Positions 35,822 through 46,482 of a DNA stretch of 64,000 bases are shown here, piece by piece. The position numbers and the translations under genes were made by a program. The DNA is from Anisodus tanguticus (lineage: Eukaryota > Streptophyta > Magnoliopsida > Solanales > Solanaceae). Each line of letters starts with the position of its first letter. The stretch's first letter is position 1. The notes beneath the pieces were generated by a model. That model did not search any database. It was not told the origin of the DNA and saw only the letters and a program-made list of their open reading frames with translations. The stretch covers positions 12,272,501-12,336,500 of the forward strand of contig CM067551.1 of NCBI GenBank assembly GCA_034509755.1, written 5' to 3'.

Positions 35822-36962
35822 CTATTTAGAAGTCCTCTTTTCTCTTTTGTTACGTCTCGAGTTTTTTCCTAGCCAATTTCCCTCTTGGCATACGTTTTTT
35901 TAGGACCTTATGCTCCTTAGACATGTTGATTATCGTTGGTAAATAGTAAGTTGTCTACCAAAGAAGATTGATCAAGCAATAAGCACCTTCCACCTTTAAT
36001 CTAAAGCGGTGAGACTTCGGGGAAAGGGTAAAAACAAAGGTAGTAAGTTGTCTTAGTAATATCTCACACATACACTATCAGCAAACGATGACACATTTTA
36101 TTGGGTTGTTGATCAATAGAGTGAGTTGAAGTTTGATGTGTAAGTTTATATGGCTCTAGAAAGGACAAGGAATGAAGTGAATGAATAATCACTTGTCAGA
36201 AAATGACTATCTTAAAACTCATTTAATCGTGCAAGCTAAAATCCTTTGATGAGGATTTGCTCTTAAAAATCAATCTCAGTATTATCTACTTGATTGATTG
36301 TTACATTTTATTTCCATTATTATTTAGTGTTCAACTCAAATATTAAGATGCCTTGGTGTTGTGTGGTCATGTGGGACAAAGAAGGAGGTGTAAAGGAATA
36401 CTCTAATAATTAGCTATCACAAAAAGCTTACGAGTGAATTTCTTTCAAAAGTTTAAAAATGTTCAAGATTTAATAAATAAATAAATATATATATAAAAAA
36501 TATTTTTGACCTATATATTCAATATATAATTTTTTATATATAATATATAAAATTTTGACTAAGAATGTTCAGTTTGATCACTCTTCATTGCATATGGCTA
36601 TGCATTGCTCGTCTGGATGAGTCCACCCACTGTATAGCCATATTTTTTTGATATGGATATAAAAGTCACAAACGAAAAAAATTAAGATGACAAAAATTCA
36701 AATTTTGAAATGAAATCTATGTGGTAGGATATCAAAATCAAATACTTAGGCAATATAAAATAATAGATGCGATGACTATCTTCTTTTAATTTATTTTATT
36801 TTAATGTGACAATTAACTTGGACAAATTGTGACGGATAAGGTTTAAGAAAACACAACGTCTCTATATGTACCATGGAAGGATAAACCACTTTTGCTTGGT
36901 TACAACTTTGAAATTGGTAAGAGAGACATTGATGAACTCTTTGATTTGAATATCAATTTCTT
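35822..36962. other. Intergenic, nothing recognised
   Basis: AT-rich sequence, no supported gene. Confidence 0.4.
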
Positions 36963-36963
36963 A

Positions 36964-37184
36964 CCCCTTCGATCCCAATTTTTGTGGCACCATTTAACTT
37001 AACACGAAGTTTAAGAAAAAAAGAAAGACTTTTGAAATGTGTGGTCAGTCCAAAATAAGTCTTATATAAATGTGTGGTTGTAAATCATCTCATAAAGTTA
37101 AATTATTTCTAAATAGAGAAATATGACATTCTTTTTGGGATAGACAAAAAAAAAATGGTGACACATAAATTGGGACATGAGGAA
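36964..37184. mobile_element. Stowaway-like MITE
   Basis: Same family as 383-602: CCCAATTTTTGTGGCACC at the left, ACACATAAATTGGGA at the right, and TA at 36962-36963 and 37185-37186. It lies about 275 bp upstream of the small gene at 37459. Confidence 0.72.
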
Positions 37185-37458
37185 TAATTTTTAAGAAATA
37201 AATGTATGCTTGGAACTACATATAATCATAATATTTCAAAAAATAATAATGAGACAATATATGTGACTTAAGAGATTAAAAGAAGAGGAAAATAAAGGGG
37301 TGCGGGCAATTAAAGCCTTGATGAACCCGGTGGGAGTCGGATCCTTTCCTACCCGAACTCGAGTAATGACCCACAAATTCCTCCCCTTTTCCCTGTAACT
37401 GAAACCCTAATCAGATATATCTTTTTGGGGTAAATTGACACGAATAGGCAGAAGGAAG

Positions 37459-39747
37459 ATGACTATTTCGCTATCGAAAATCGTCAATGTGTTACCCTTC
37501 TCCAGGCTCTTCAGGTAATTAATTCTACATTTCATTCCCTATTCGCGTCTTAATAAGCTAATTTGTGCTTGCGATGCTATCAAATGTTAGTAGTTTATAC
37601 TGTTTTATTTGATTGTTAAGAAAGTGCGAATTTTTTTGATTAGTTTATGCTTCGAAATCTACAAGTTTAGTAAAGTATAGTTGGTTCTGAGCTGGGATAA
37701 AGGAGAAGGGTTCGCCCTAACTTGAGATTAGAGTAAAAGAATAATCTAACTGATGAATATTCGAATACTGAAACAATATGAGTAGCATTCGAATGAATTG
37801 AACCTGAATAGAGATGAATGAATACATCGGATTCGTTTAGTTGAATTTAGCTAATTTGGATACTACATTGATATATAGGCTTTGTAATCTTATTTTTTTC
37901 ATAATCCAACTAAATAAAGTCTATTATCTGCTGTTTTTATACTCTGATTATCGTATTAATTTGTGGTAGTTACTTTTTTTTTCCAGTTTGCTATATCATG
38001 CTTTTATAGTATTTTGTCATGGCATATTCGCTTCCGTTACTCTTTTTTCGTACTGCCTTGGATTGCTTGTCGTTGTGCCGAGGGTCCATCGGAAACATCC
38101 TCTCTACCTCCAAGGTAGGGGTAAGGTCTGCGTACACTCTATCCTCCCCTGACCCACTTTGTGGGACTTCACTGCGTATGTTGTTGTTGTCTGTATTTGG
38201 TGTCCGGAATCAAAATGATGCAAAAAACTATTCTTGTGATGAGAATATGTGCCAAAAACTAAAAGTAACATAACTTTTAATTTTTGGCACTCATTTTCAT
38301 CACAAGAATAATTTTTTGCTGTCATTTTGGTTCTGAACTCTCTGTATTTGGGGTTTCTTGATCACTGTAGTTTGATTGTTAGTTCCTTGATCACTGTTTT
38401 CAAGAAATGTCTTTGATTTTCTCTTGAAAGTTTGGAACCAATCAAAGTTTCTATCTTAGACCTTTTTTTTGTTTTTATTTTTTCAGCGAGCATCTCTTAT
38501 GGTATTTTAGGCATTATTTATATACTAGCTGTATGCTCGTATTCTGCTGAGATAGGGAAAATTTCCCATTTTGAAGCTCTATGCAAGTATTTTCTCTCTG
38601 TGATATTCTGTTCATGTTTTACTGGATTTGCGGATCACGTAATTCTATTTGATGGTTGTACTGCATTTTAAGCTGTATTTGGTTACTTTGTTCTGAGATT
38701 TACTGAAGTATATTCAGCCCAATTTATGTGCACAATTTGTAAAGACTTTCCTGCATGAATTTTCCTCTGTATTTTACTGTTTGAAAAGCAAAAAAAAGTA
38801 ACATAAGAGACTTGAGAATTAAATGAGCCCCAGTGTAGCCAAATGGGTTCAGAGGATTCATATGGGCGATTCCAACTACTGTGCAATAGAGTAGATTGAT
38901 TGATATTGTGCTGGCTACGAGCTTCATCTGATTTTAAATTTGATCCTTATATCTTGTGGACCTTGAATTTGAGCCCTTACTATGGTCTCTAAATGCAATG
39001 TTCCCTATATTATAATGTTTAAGCAACTAATCAACAAAGATAGAACATCTTAGAGTTAGTTCTCCAATACATTGCCTTGTAAATGGTCAAAGTCTTGGAG
39101 TTATATCTTACAGAAACCAATGTTTATGGCAAGTTTAGTTATTCCGTGTATAACTAGTATTCTTTTCCTTTTTGTTTGAGAGGAGGTATCAACTTCTCTG
39201 GTAGGATTACTTTAGTGAATTCATTTAATATTGGAAGATTAAGCAATGTTTTAGAACTTCACAAACACTTGAGAGTTACGGAGTTATCTTATCAGGAAAC
39301 AATAAACACTTGTTTTTATTTAGCATTGACCTTTTTGAGTTTTTTCTCTGTTCTTTGTTATTAAATTATTGATTGAAGAGTAGGTATTTAAATGCAGACT
39401 GATAGGAGCATGAACTTTAAAGCACTCTTCAATTGGATTGTCATAATTTGCTCTTATAGACGAGAATGAGACACAGGGCTCAGATTGTTGACCATGAGTT
39501 TCTATGAAATCAGCATTTTTTAAGCCTTTCACATTTTGGTGTTTATTTTAACAGGCAACTGGAGCTGGATATGGAAACTGTAGTTAAGGTACTACAACCT
39601 GGTCCACTGGGCATTGTGGAACACAAATTTGTTGCTGAGGAAATACAGAAAGCCAGTGGTACTGTAAAGCAGGCAGTGAGTAATTGGCTAAAGCAGGCCA
39701 ACATTGAGAAACATAGCCCCATCATGAAAGATTTTATCGATATTTGA
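37459..39747 (+). CDS. Small protein of unknown function, 82 aa
   Basis: Two exons, 37459-37514 and 39555-39747, joined in frame across a 2040-bp GT-AG intron. The protein starts MTISLSKIVNVLPFSRLFRQ and continues ELDMETVVKVLQPGPLG, a KFVAEEIQKASGTVKQAVS helix-like stretch and a WLKQANIEKHSPIMKDFIDI end. I do not recognise the family. The N-terminus (S, L, R, F rich, no acidic residues for about 20 positions) could be a mitochondrial presequence; this is inference. The gene model is supported by clean splice sites and by the long well-behaved second exon. It is convergent with the ndhT-like gene, 361 bp away. Confidence 0.72.
38065..38190 (+). repeat. LINE/SINE 3' tail fragment in the small-gene intron
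   Basis: GTGCCGAGGGTCCATCGGAA, then GGTAAGGTCTGCGTACACTC and an end in TTGTTGTTGT. Homologous to the tail of the LINE at 24670-24800. Such tails are shared by LINEs and SINEs in Solanaceae, so the parent class is not settled. Confidence 0.7.
38201..38341. mobile_element. Foldback (Mutator-like) MITE
   Basis: Two arms of about 60 nt (about 38207-38266 and 38273-38333) are inverted copies with few mismatches and a loop of only a few bases. A direct repeat, CTGTATTTGG, flanks it at 38191-38200 and 38342-38351, consistent with the 9-10-bp duplication of Mutator-type elements. In the intron transcript it would form a long hairpin. Confidence 0.75.
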
Positions 39748-40108
39748 GGGAATTGTTCATTTCTATCAATAATCTGATGAAAAGACAATAATGTAAATTT
39801 GTAGGCTCAATAGAAATGAACTATAGTTATGCTTATGACTAAAGCTCCAGTCGTTCTGTTTCGCAACTCATTCCAGTTGCAGCATGAACTGCGTTACTTT
39901 TGTTGCCATTCTCTTTTAACATCACTGTGGTAACCTTCGGAAATATTTTACTCAATACATGCTTTGAGTATTCATCAATTGTCAGCTTCTTGACATCTTT
40001 GCACAGTACTTATTCTAGAAACTCGAAGAAAGTCATATAGCGTATTGACATTATAGAATGTTGTTATTATATAATGTATTAAGCAAATTGTATGGATAGT
40101 TCTGCCGG

Positions 40109-41154
40109 TTAATATTGTTCCTTGAAGAATACTGCATATATAATGCAACAAAATGAAAAGATAATAATCAAGATATCGAATGTGAGGGCAGTTTTTGCCT
40201 GATCACTCAGCTCCATGTTCCTTCCACCAAGTCGATCCACCATGTCTGGAACAGATTCCCAGTTTTGTACTTCTAGCATGCGTGGATCTTGCAGCTTCAT
40301 TCTCATTTTCTCTGCTTCACGACTCGCTGCCTCCTGAGCTAGTGTCCAATCATAGAATGTACGCTGTTCCTCATCACTCAGGACATCATAAATTTCTCTG
40401 ATGATGCTCTTATGGGAAGGGTAGTAGTGTCTGGATGATACTCCTATGATAGCCTCCTATAAGCAGCTTTAATTTCCTCCAGGTCAGCTGTTGCAGATAC
40501 TCCCAAGAACCTGAATTGACAGACATCTAATTTAAGCCAGCTCATTCTAGGAGATATATATTGAGAAAATAATGAGTAAAAGAGGAAACGTTGATCACTA
40601 GTGCTATAAAATTTTCTGATTGAACTTTGTAATCTCTTGTGACATATCATGTGTATATTTTCTCAGAACAGGCAGTTATATTTGTATATCCTTGTCTTAT
40701 CCATGAACTAAAAGAAAGTAGAAGCTACAAGTTGAAACTCTCCACATGTAAACTGTGAGTCACACATTAAGAGATAATATAATTGCAGACATTGTGAAGA
40801 TAGAAACTAGATAATGAAGATTAACTGGTAGTGAGAATCAGCTGAACTGTTAAGCAGGTCAGAAAAATTTTCATCAAGGAGATTCTTTTCGTCTGTTTTG
40901 ATTCGTTCTCATGTTGACTGTGATTTATTTCCTCCTATCCATCCTTCATCGTCGTTCTCCCAGTGAATTCTTGTGTCAATGCCAGGAGGAGCACGTTTTC
41001 GCCCACTGGGGCCTTCTTGGGCTGCATAAACCTGGAAGCCAACATGACGGCTTCTTTGTTTTGTTGGCAACCGTCGGCCATATGTCCTGTGCTCAGTGTT
41101 TTGGTTCTTGGAAAGGAAGGTGAATCGAGCTGGTGGAGCTGTTGCCGAGGCCAT
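40109..41154 (-). pseudogene. ndhT: ndhT/CRRJ-like J-domain protein, disrupted
   Basis: Two exons on the minus strand, 41154-40826 and 40510-40109, with GT-AG borders that rejoin HYQ|FLGVSATADLEE. The start MASATAPPARFTFLSKNQ looks like a chloroplast transit peptide. GIDTRIHWENDDEGWIGG, a J domain with EYHPD, and a C-terminal VPDMVDRLGGRNMELSDQ plus one membrane segment (FDILIIIFSFCCIIYAVFF) match the NDH-complex subunit T. Breaks: in-frame TGA at 40911-40909 in exon 1; TAG at 40446-40444 just before the HPD motif; and a small deletion near 40385-40400, at a repeated AGAGAAATTTATGA, that shifts the frame. The family role is in the chloroplast NDH-photosystem I supercomplex for cyclic electron flow. 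It could not produce an intact protein here. Confidence 0.85.
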
Positions 41155-41159
41155 GAGTA

Positions 41160-41972
41160 TAAAAGTTGTTTGTGTCTAACTTGAGTAAGTCTAGAAGAGG
41201 GGGCTTCTCACCATCTTGTCTTTCTGTGTGGCTGAGGAAATAACTGAACATTTTTGCTTTTGTCTACTTTTGTGAAATATCAATAGTCTTGGATTTGACT
41301 TCTATACACAACAAGGATTGTGATGGAATGGATAGGACCCCTCCACTTTTAACCAGAAGTTCACGTTTGAGCCTTGAATATAAAAAATACATCATGTTAG
41401 GGAGCGCTTTTTCCTTAAATGAGCCTTACGCGACACGTATCCGAATTAGTTAAAGCCTCAGTACGGATACCGGATACCGAGTGGGAAATAAAAAAACATC
41501 TATACGTAATAGATTATAAGAAATTTTACATGCCAGAAATTGAAACAAATTAATTCTGCTCGTTGGCATCCTTAACTTCAGGGTTAGTCTCAAGAACGAA
41601 ATCAAAGTTGAGTCAACGAGCAAGCACTGGGGAGGGGTAAATAAGAGTAAGATTAATAAGGCAGGGGTGCCACACCATTCACACATTTCAGCTAACTTGT
41701 ATATGTTTTAGTTATGTGGAATTGTAAAATGATTATCAAACACATACCTGATGTGCTGAATTCGTACAAAGTAACTAAAAAGCTACCAAATATGGTAATA
41801 GCTATGCTAGTTTTAATACATGAATAATTTCTTTCTAAGCCAACAACCAAACGAAAAATGTTTTTGTATGACCCGTTTTAATCTCCCTTGCTTTGCATTC
41901 CTAAAGGCAGGATCTTTATATAAATATCACATATTTACCTATTAATGCACCTTTATTAGGAAGGCAGGGGCA
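41160..41972. other. Spacer upstream of the ndhT-like gene
   Basis: Includes the former promoter side of the ndhT-like locus. Nothing else recognised. Confidence 0.4.
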
Positions 41973-41977
41973 TGTTT

Positions 41978-43051
41978 TGTTGGAAATTTGCCTTTGGAGG
42001 GAGTTGCGTCCGACCAACTTTAACGGCTTAAACACTAGTGTTCCGCATGTTGGAGAATCCAGTTCTTCACACATGCATAATCTACTAAGTAAGTAGATGA
42101 TCGTAGGGCCAAGGATCGTCAAATTTCATTGTGAAATGAAAGAGATATTGGTCCACGAAGTGAGGTGTTTGAAGCATGGAAAAGTGTGGTATTGAGATCA
42201 ATTCTCCCTTATCAGTGGAGGAAGAAAGAATTGTTTTGTTTATAAGTCTCAAAGTTGGCTTGGGGTTTGGGACCCCAAGGGGTATCCTATGTGTTTAAAG
42301 GAGGGAGGACCTAGATGTGCTTCGGTTCGAGGAAAGCCCACACGCGCGCCGCCGCCGCCCGCCCGTCCGGGTCGTGGGTCGTGGGCTGTGGGCTGTGCTT
42401 CTTCTGATATTATCTTTTTGGACCAGAATTCTTTCATATGTACAGTTTGGTCCCTGAAGTTTCAAGAAAGTCAGATTGGGCAGAGAATAGAACGTCAACT
42501 AGCACTCAATTCAGCCATTTATTTTGGCTGAATTACTCTTCCTAAATGCCATCCGTTGCACATCAAATTCACCATTTATTTTGGTGAATTACTACCTCTA
42601 TAATTGACATTACTTGGCTAGTAATGACACTTATGTGGGCAGTTGGTAAGCCTCTCCTTCAACTATATAAGGACCTTTTGTCACCATTATTGAACTACGA
42701 AAAACACACAAGAAGACACACATAAACAGAAATGAAATCAGTCTTCCTACTACCTTCCAACATCATTTCATTACTCAAAATTCTTCGCGGTAGCACTTGA
42801 GTTTCCTTTGCTCATTTGCTCATTTGCTGTTTTATCTTGGGAGACAATTGTCCAGGACGTAGAAAGGATACATACGGGGAAATATTATCTTAAAGACAGA
42901 GTGCAAACACTCGACTCAGCATACCAAAAAGTGTTCCAGTTTATTCTTCAAGTTCTTTGTAATTTGAGTTTATTGTTCAATTGTAATTTCAGTTCTTGTA
43001 ATACTTAGCAGTTACTTGTAATTTCCGTTGCCTGCATCTTTGTAACCAACA
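41978..43051 (+). repeat. 5' LTR of copia copy C
   Basis: 1074 bp, starting TGTTGGAAATTTGCC and ending CCAACA. A TATA-like TATATAAG sits at 42664-42671. The PBS-complementary segment AATATTATCTTAAA is at 42881-42894. It has one copy of the U3 GTACAGTTTGGTCCC motif. Confidence 0.93.
42664..42671 (+). promoter_or_regulatory. Probable TATA box in the copy C 5' LTR
   Basis: TATATAAG, after a pyrimidine-rich stretch. The equivalent CTATATAAAG occurs in the 3' LTR (about 47203) and the solo LTR (about 49760). It marks a likely U3/R boundary about 30 nt downstream. Confidence 0.5.
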
Positions 43052-43053
43052 AG

Positions 43054-43067
43054 TTTAAGACAATATT
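43054..43067 (+). promoter_or_regulatory. Atypical primer-site segment, copy C
   Basis: TTTAAGACAATATT, two nt after the 5' LTR. It is the exact reverse complement of 47413-47426 in the 3' LTR (14 of 14) and pairs 13 of 14 with the 5' LTR copy at 42881-42894. No TGGTATCAGAGC-type site is present. Confidence 0.55.
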
Positions 43068-43089
43068 TGTTTACTGTAACTGCTGCAAC

Positions 43090-44646
43090 ATGGCTGGAAA
43101 CATGACTGATTCAGCTGCTGCTGCTGTTGCCACTCAAGGCAACAATGCTGCCTTCCCCGCTACTGCCGCTACTGTCCAAGGCAGCAACTCTGCTGCCTTC
43201 CCCGCTACTGCTCCATCCTCCGCATACCACCATGATCACCCTGAAAAATTTATGGGCTCAAACTTTAAGAGATGGCAGCAGAAGATGCTGTTCTACTTAA
43301 CAGTTATAGGCATGGCCCGGTTCCTAACAGAAGATCCTCCACAAGTTGGAGATGAAATGGACTCTTCGCCTAATGAACGGGTGAAGGGGGCCTTGGTATC
43401 CATGTCATTAATGACATGAAGATGGTTCTTGATGCATGAAATCATAGCGATTTCATGTGTAAGAATTACATACTGAATTGCTTGGCAGACCCTCTCTACA
43501 CGGTCTATTGCACCGTTGGCACTGCCAACGAGTTGTGGGAAAAACTGCAAAAGAAGTACAACGCACAAGATGCGGGTATTAAGAAGTTCATCGTTGGAAA
43601 TTTTTTTAAAATTCCAAATGGTGGATAGTAAGACAGTGATGTCCCAAGTCCAAGAATTCGAAATGATTTTACATCACCTGGATTTGGAAGGAATGAAAAC
43701 AAATGAGCAGTTTTTGGTTACATCGCTGATTGAAAAGTTACCTCCTTCGTGGAATGAGTTTATGAGTTACTTAAAACTCAAGACAAATGAGATGACCTTT
43801 GAAGAGCTTATTATCAAACTCCAAATCCAGAAAGATAATAAGAAGGAATTTCCTAGGGGGAAACAACCTGCTGAGGCAAAGGCAAATCTGGCTGAGGCCA
43901 ATGGGAACTCAAGCAAGAAGCGGGAGTTCCAGAAAGACGGCAAGGCCCACGCAGCGGAGATGTTCAGAGGTAACTGTCACTACTGTGGGAAACCTGGTCA
44001 TAAGATCAAGGAATGCCGCAAGCTCAAGACTGAACAACAACAGAAAGCCAAGGCGCATGCTAACGTCGTCAAGGACACGCTCCTAGATGACATGATTAAG
44101 GAGTTCTCGGCAGTGGTGCTAGAAGCAAACTTGGTTGAGAATCCGATGCAGTGGTGGATAGACACAAGTGCTACCAGAAACATCTGTTCCAACAGAGATG
44201 CCTTCTCCACCTACACACCGGTCACCTACAAGAAGCTGTTCATGGGAAACAACGCTTCGTCTGACATGCTGGGGGTAGGAAAGGTGGTCCTGAAGATGAC
44301 TTCCGAAAAGGAGCTCATTCTGAAGGAAGTGATGCACGTCCCAGAGATTAGAAGAAATTTAATTTCTGGACCTTTATTGGTTAATGCTGGTTTTAGGCTA
44401 GTGTTTGAATCCAATAAGTTTGTACTCACTAAGAATGGCACTTTTGTGGGGAGAGGCTTCATCTGTGAAGGCCTCTTCAAAGTAAATGCCATGTATGTAA
44501 TGCGTCAAAGTAATAAAGTTAAACCTTATTCTTATTTACTTGAGTCTTCTAATTTATGGCATCATAGATTAGGACACGTTAACTACAAGTCTATCCAAAG
44601 GCTGGTAAAGATGGAGTTGTTGTCGTCTATCGACGTAAACCCTTAA
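43090..44646 (+). pseudogene. Copia gag, protease and pre-integrase (copy C)
   Basis: Gag starts at 43090 (MAGNMTDSAAAAVA, Ala-rich) and includes KFMGSNFKRWQQKMLFYL; a frameshift follows near 43375. The second frame, 43516-44646, holds LDLEGMKTNEQFLVTSLIEK, the zinc knuckle CHYCGKPGHKIKEC, the protease motif WWIDTSATRNIC (the DTG changed to DTS), and the [17 protein letters not shown] segment. It ends at a premature TAA (44644-44646) where the other copies have CAA. The altered protease triad motif and the stops make it non-functional. Confidence 0.88.
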
Positions 44647-45360
44647 CATAAGTGTGAGGTGTGCGTAGAGGCAAAACTTACCAAGCTTCATTTTCGATCC
44701 ATCGAAAGGAATACCGCTTCTCTAGAACTTATTCACACAGATATATGTGATTTGAAGTTTGCACAAACTAGAGGGGAAACAAGTACTTTGTGACATTTAT
44801 TGATGATAACACAAGGTATTGTTACCTTTACTTGTTGAAAAGTAAGGATGAAGCCTTTGAAACGTTCCGACGTTACAAAGCAGAAGTTAAGAACCAACTA
44901 AGCCTACGGATTAAATCCATTCGTAGCGATAGAGGGGGAGAATACGTAGCGCCATTTGAGGAATACTGTGACCAAGAAGGCATTGTTCATCAAACGACAG
45001 CTCCATACTCACCTCAATCGAACGGTGTGGCGGAATGTAAGAACCGCACATTGAAGGAAATGATGAATGCCTTGCTCATCAATTCCGGTCTTCCCCAAAA
45101 CATGTGGGGAGAAGCCGTCCTTACCGCTAATACGATTCTTAACAGAGTCCCACATAAGGGTAAGGACAAAACTCCATATGAATCATGGAAGGGAAAGAAA
45201 CCCACTTACAAATATTTTAAGGTGTAGGATTGTTTGGCAAAGGTTGAAGTACCCAAGCCAAAGAAGGTCAAGATTGGGCCTAAGACTGTAGATTGCATAT
45301 TCATCGGATATGCAAATAACAGTAGTGCTTATCGCTTCTTAGTGCATAAGTAAGATATTC
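44647..45360 (+). pseudogene. Copia integrase core (copy C)
   Basis: Frame 44790-45227 contains [57 protein letters not shown] and [16 protein letters not shown]. One extra base after AGAGGGGA (about 44775) shifts the frame, and a TAG replaces TGG near 45225. Confidence 0.87.
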
Positions 45361-46019
45361 CAGATATCCACCAGGGTACAATCATGGAATCAAGGACTGC
45401 TCAATTCTTTGAAGGTACCTTTCCTAGAAAGGAAAAAGACATAACCTCTTGCAAACGAAGTTATGAACAAAGCTCTCAAGAACCGAGAGTCATTGACGGC
45501 CCGGATCTAGATGATTCAGATCTAGCGGATCTCGAGGTGGCTGAACATCCGTAATCTAGTGTTCCAGATTCTCAGAACTTGGAGACTCCAGAGATGGATC
45601 TAAGGCGAAGTAAAAGGTCCAGGAAGGATAAATCATTCGGTCCCGACTTTGTATCTTATATGGTTAATGATGAACCAAGGACAATTGCTAAGGCGTTGTC
45701 AACTCCAGAAGCACCGCTCTAGAAAGAAGCTATTGAGAGTGAAATAGGCTCTATTCTGCATAACCATACTTGGGAATTGGTTGATCTTCCTCCGGGAAAT
45801 AAACCGTTGGGGTGTAAATGGATACTCAAACGAAAGTATAAAGCAGATGGGTCTATAGATAAGTACAAGGCCAGGTTGGTAGTCAAGGGCTATCGGCAGA
45901 CAGAAGGTCTTGACTACTTTGACACATACTCCCCGGTATCTCGGATGACATCCATACAGGTATTCATTGCGATTGCAGTTTTGTGTGACCTTGAGATACA
46001 TCAAATGGATGTCAAGACG
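45361..46019 (+). pseudogene. Copia RT, N-terminal part only (copy C)
   Basis: Contains [53 protein letters not shown] and LEIHQMDVKT, then stops at the deletion junction. The catalytic YVDD and all of RNase H are missing. TAG/TAA codons interrupt the linker (for example near 45355, 45553 and 45720). Confidence 0.88.
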
Positions 46020-46482
46020 TTAAGTGCTATCTGCAGTATGGGTAAAGGTTAAGTTTTCAAAACCTTTAATGATCCTCAACAATTGAGGTTAGGTTTTGGG
46101 AAACTTTTAATGGTTCCTAACACTTGTGAAGTGGGGTATAGCAGGATACCTTGTAGGAGACCACCTATTTAAGTGCGAGGATGGGCCGCCTCAAATGAAC
46201 GCACTTAAGAATCCAAAAAGTTGTCCATGGCCACAACGGACAAAACATTACGAAGAAGGGAGTAAGGGAATTTGTTGTGTTGGTACTATTGACTTGGCTT
46301 ACACTAAACACTGACGGTTCAAGACATCACGTTCACCGCGCAGTAAGTAAGTCCGATGGTATTTAACTATGAAAGGTTCAAAGCTGAAGCTACCTCTCCT
46401 TATGCAACATCGGTCCACTGAAATATTGCTGGAAATGAAAAGACACCATGTGAGTGCGCCAAAATCTCATTCAAGAGGGGAT
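46020..46482 (+). other. Conserved 3' region and PPT of copy C
   Basis: Joined directly to the truncated RT. Homologous to 2298-2750 and 27124-27600 (reverse complement), ending with the polypurine tract AAGAGGGGA at 46473-46481. Confidence 0.65.

Noticed and set aside
37459..37514. Possible signal peptide on the 82-aa protein
   Set aside because: The hydrophobic run is short and interrupted; a mitochondrial-type presequence is at least as likely, so no location was asserted.
43054..43067. Matching this segment to the 5' half of plant initiator tRNA-Met (copia-type half-tRNA priming)
   Set aside because: Compared from memory with the anticodon-arm half; no complementarity seen. Other tRNAs were not exhaustively checked.
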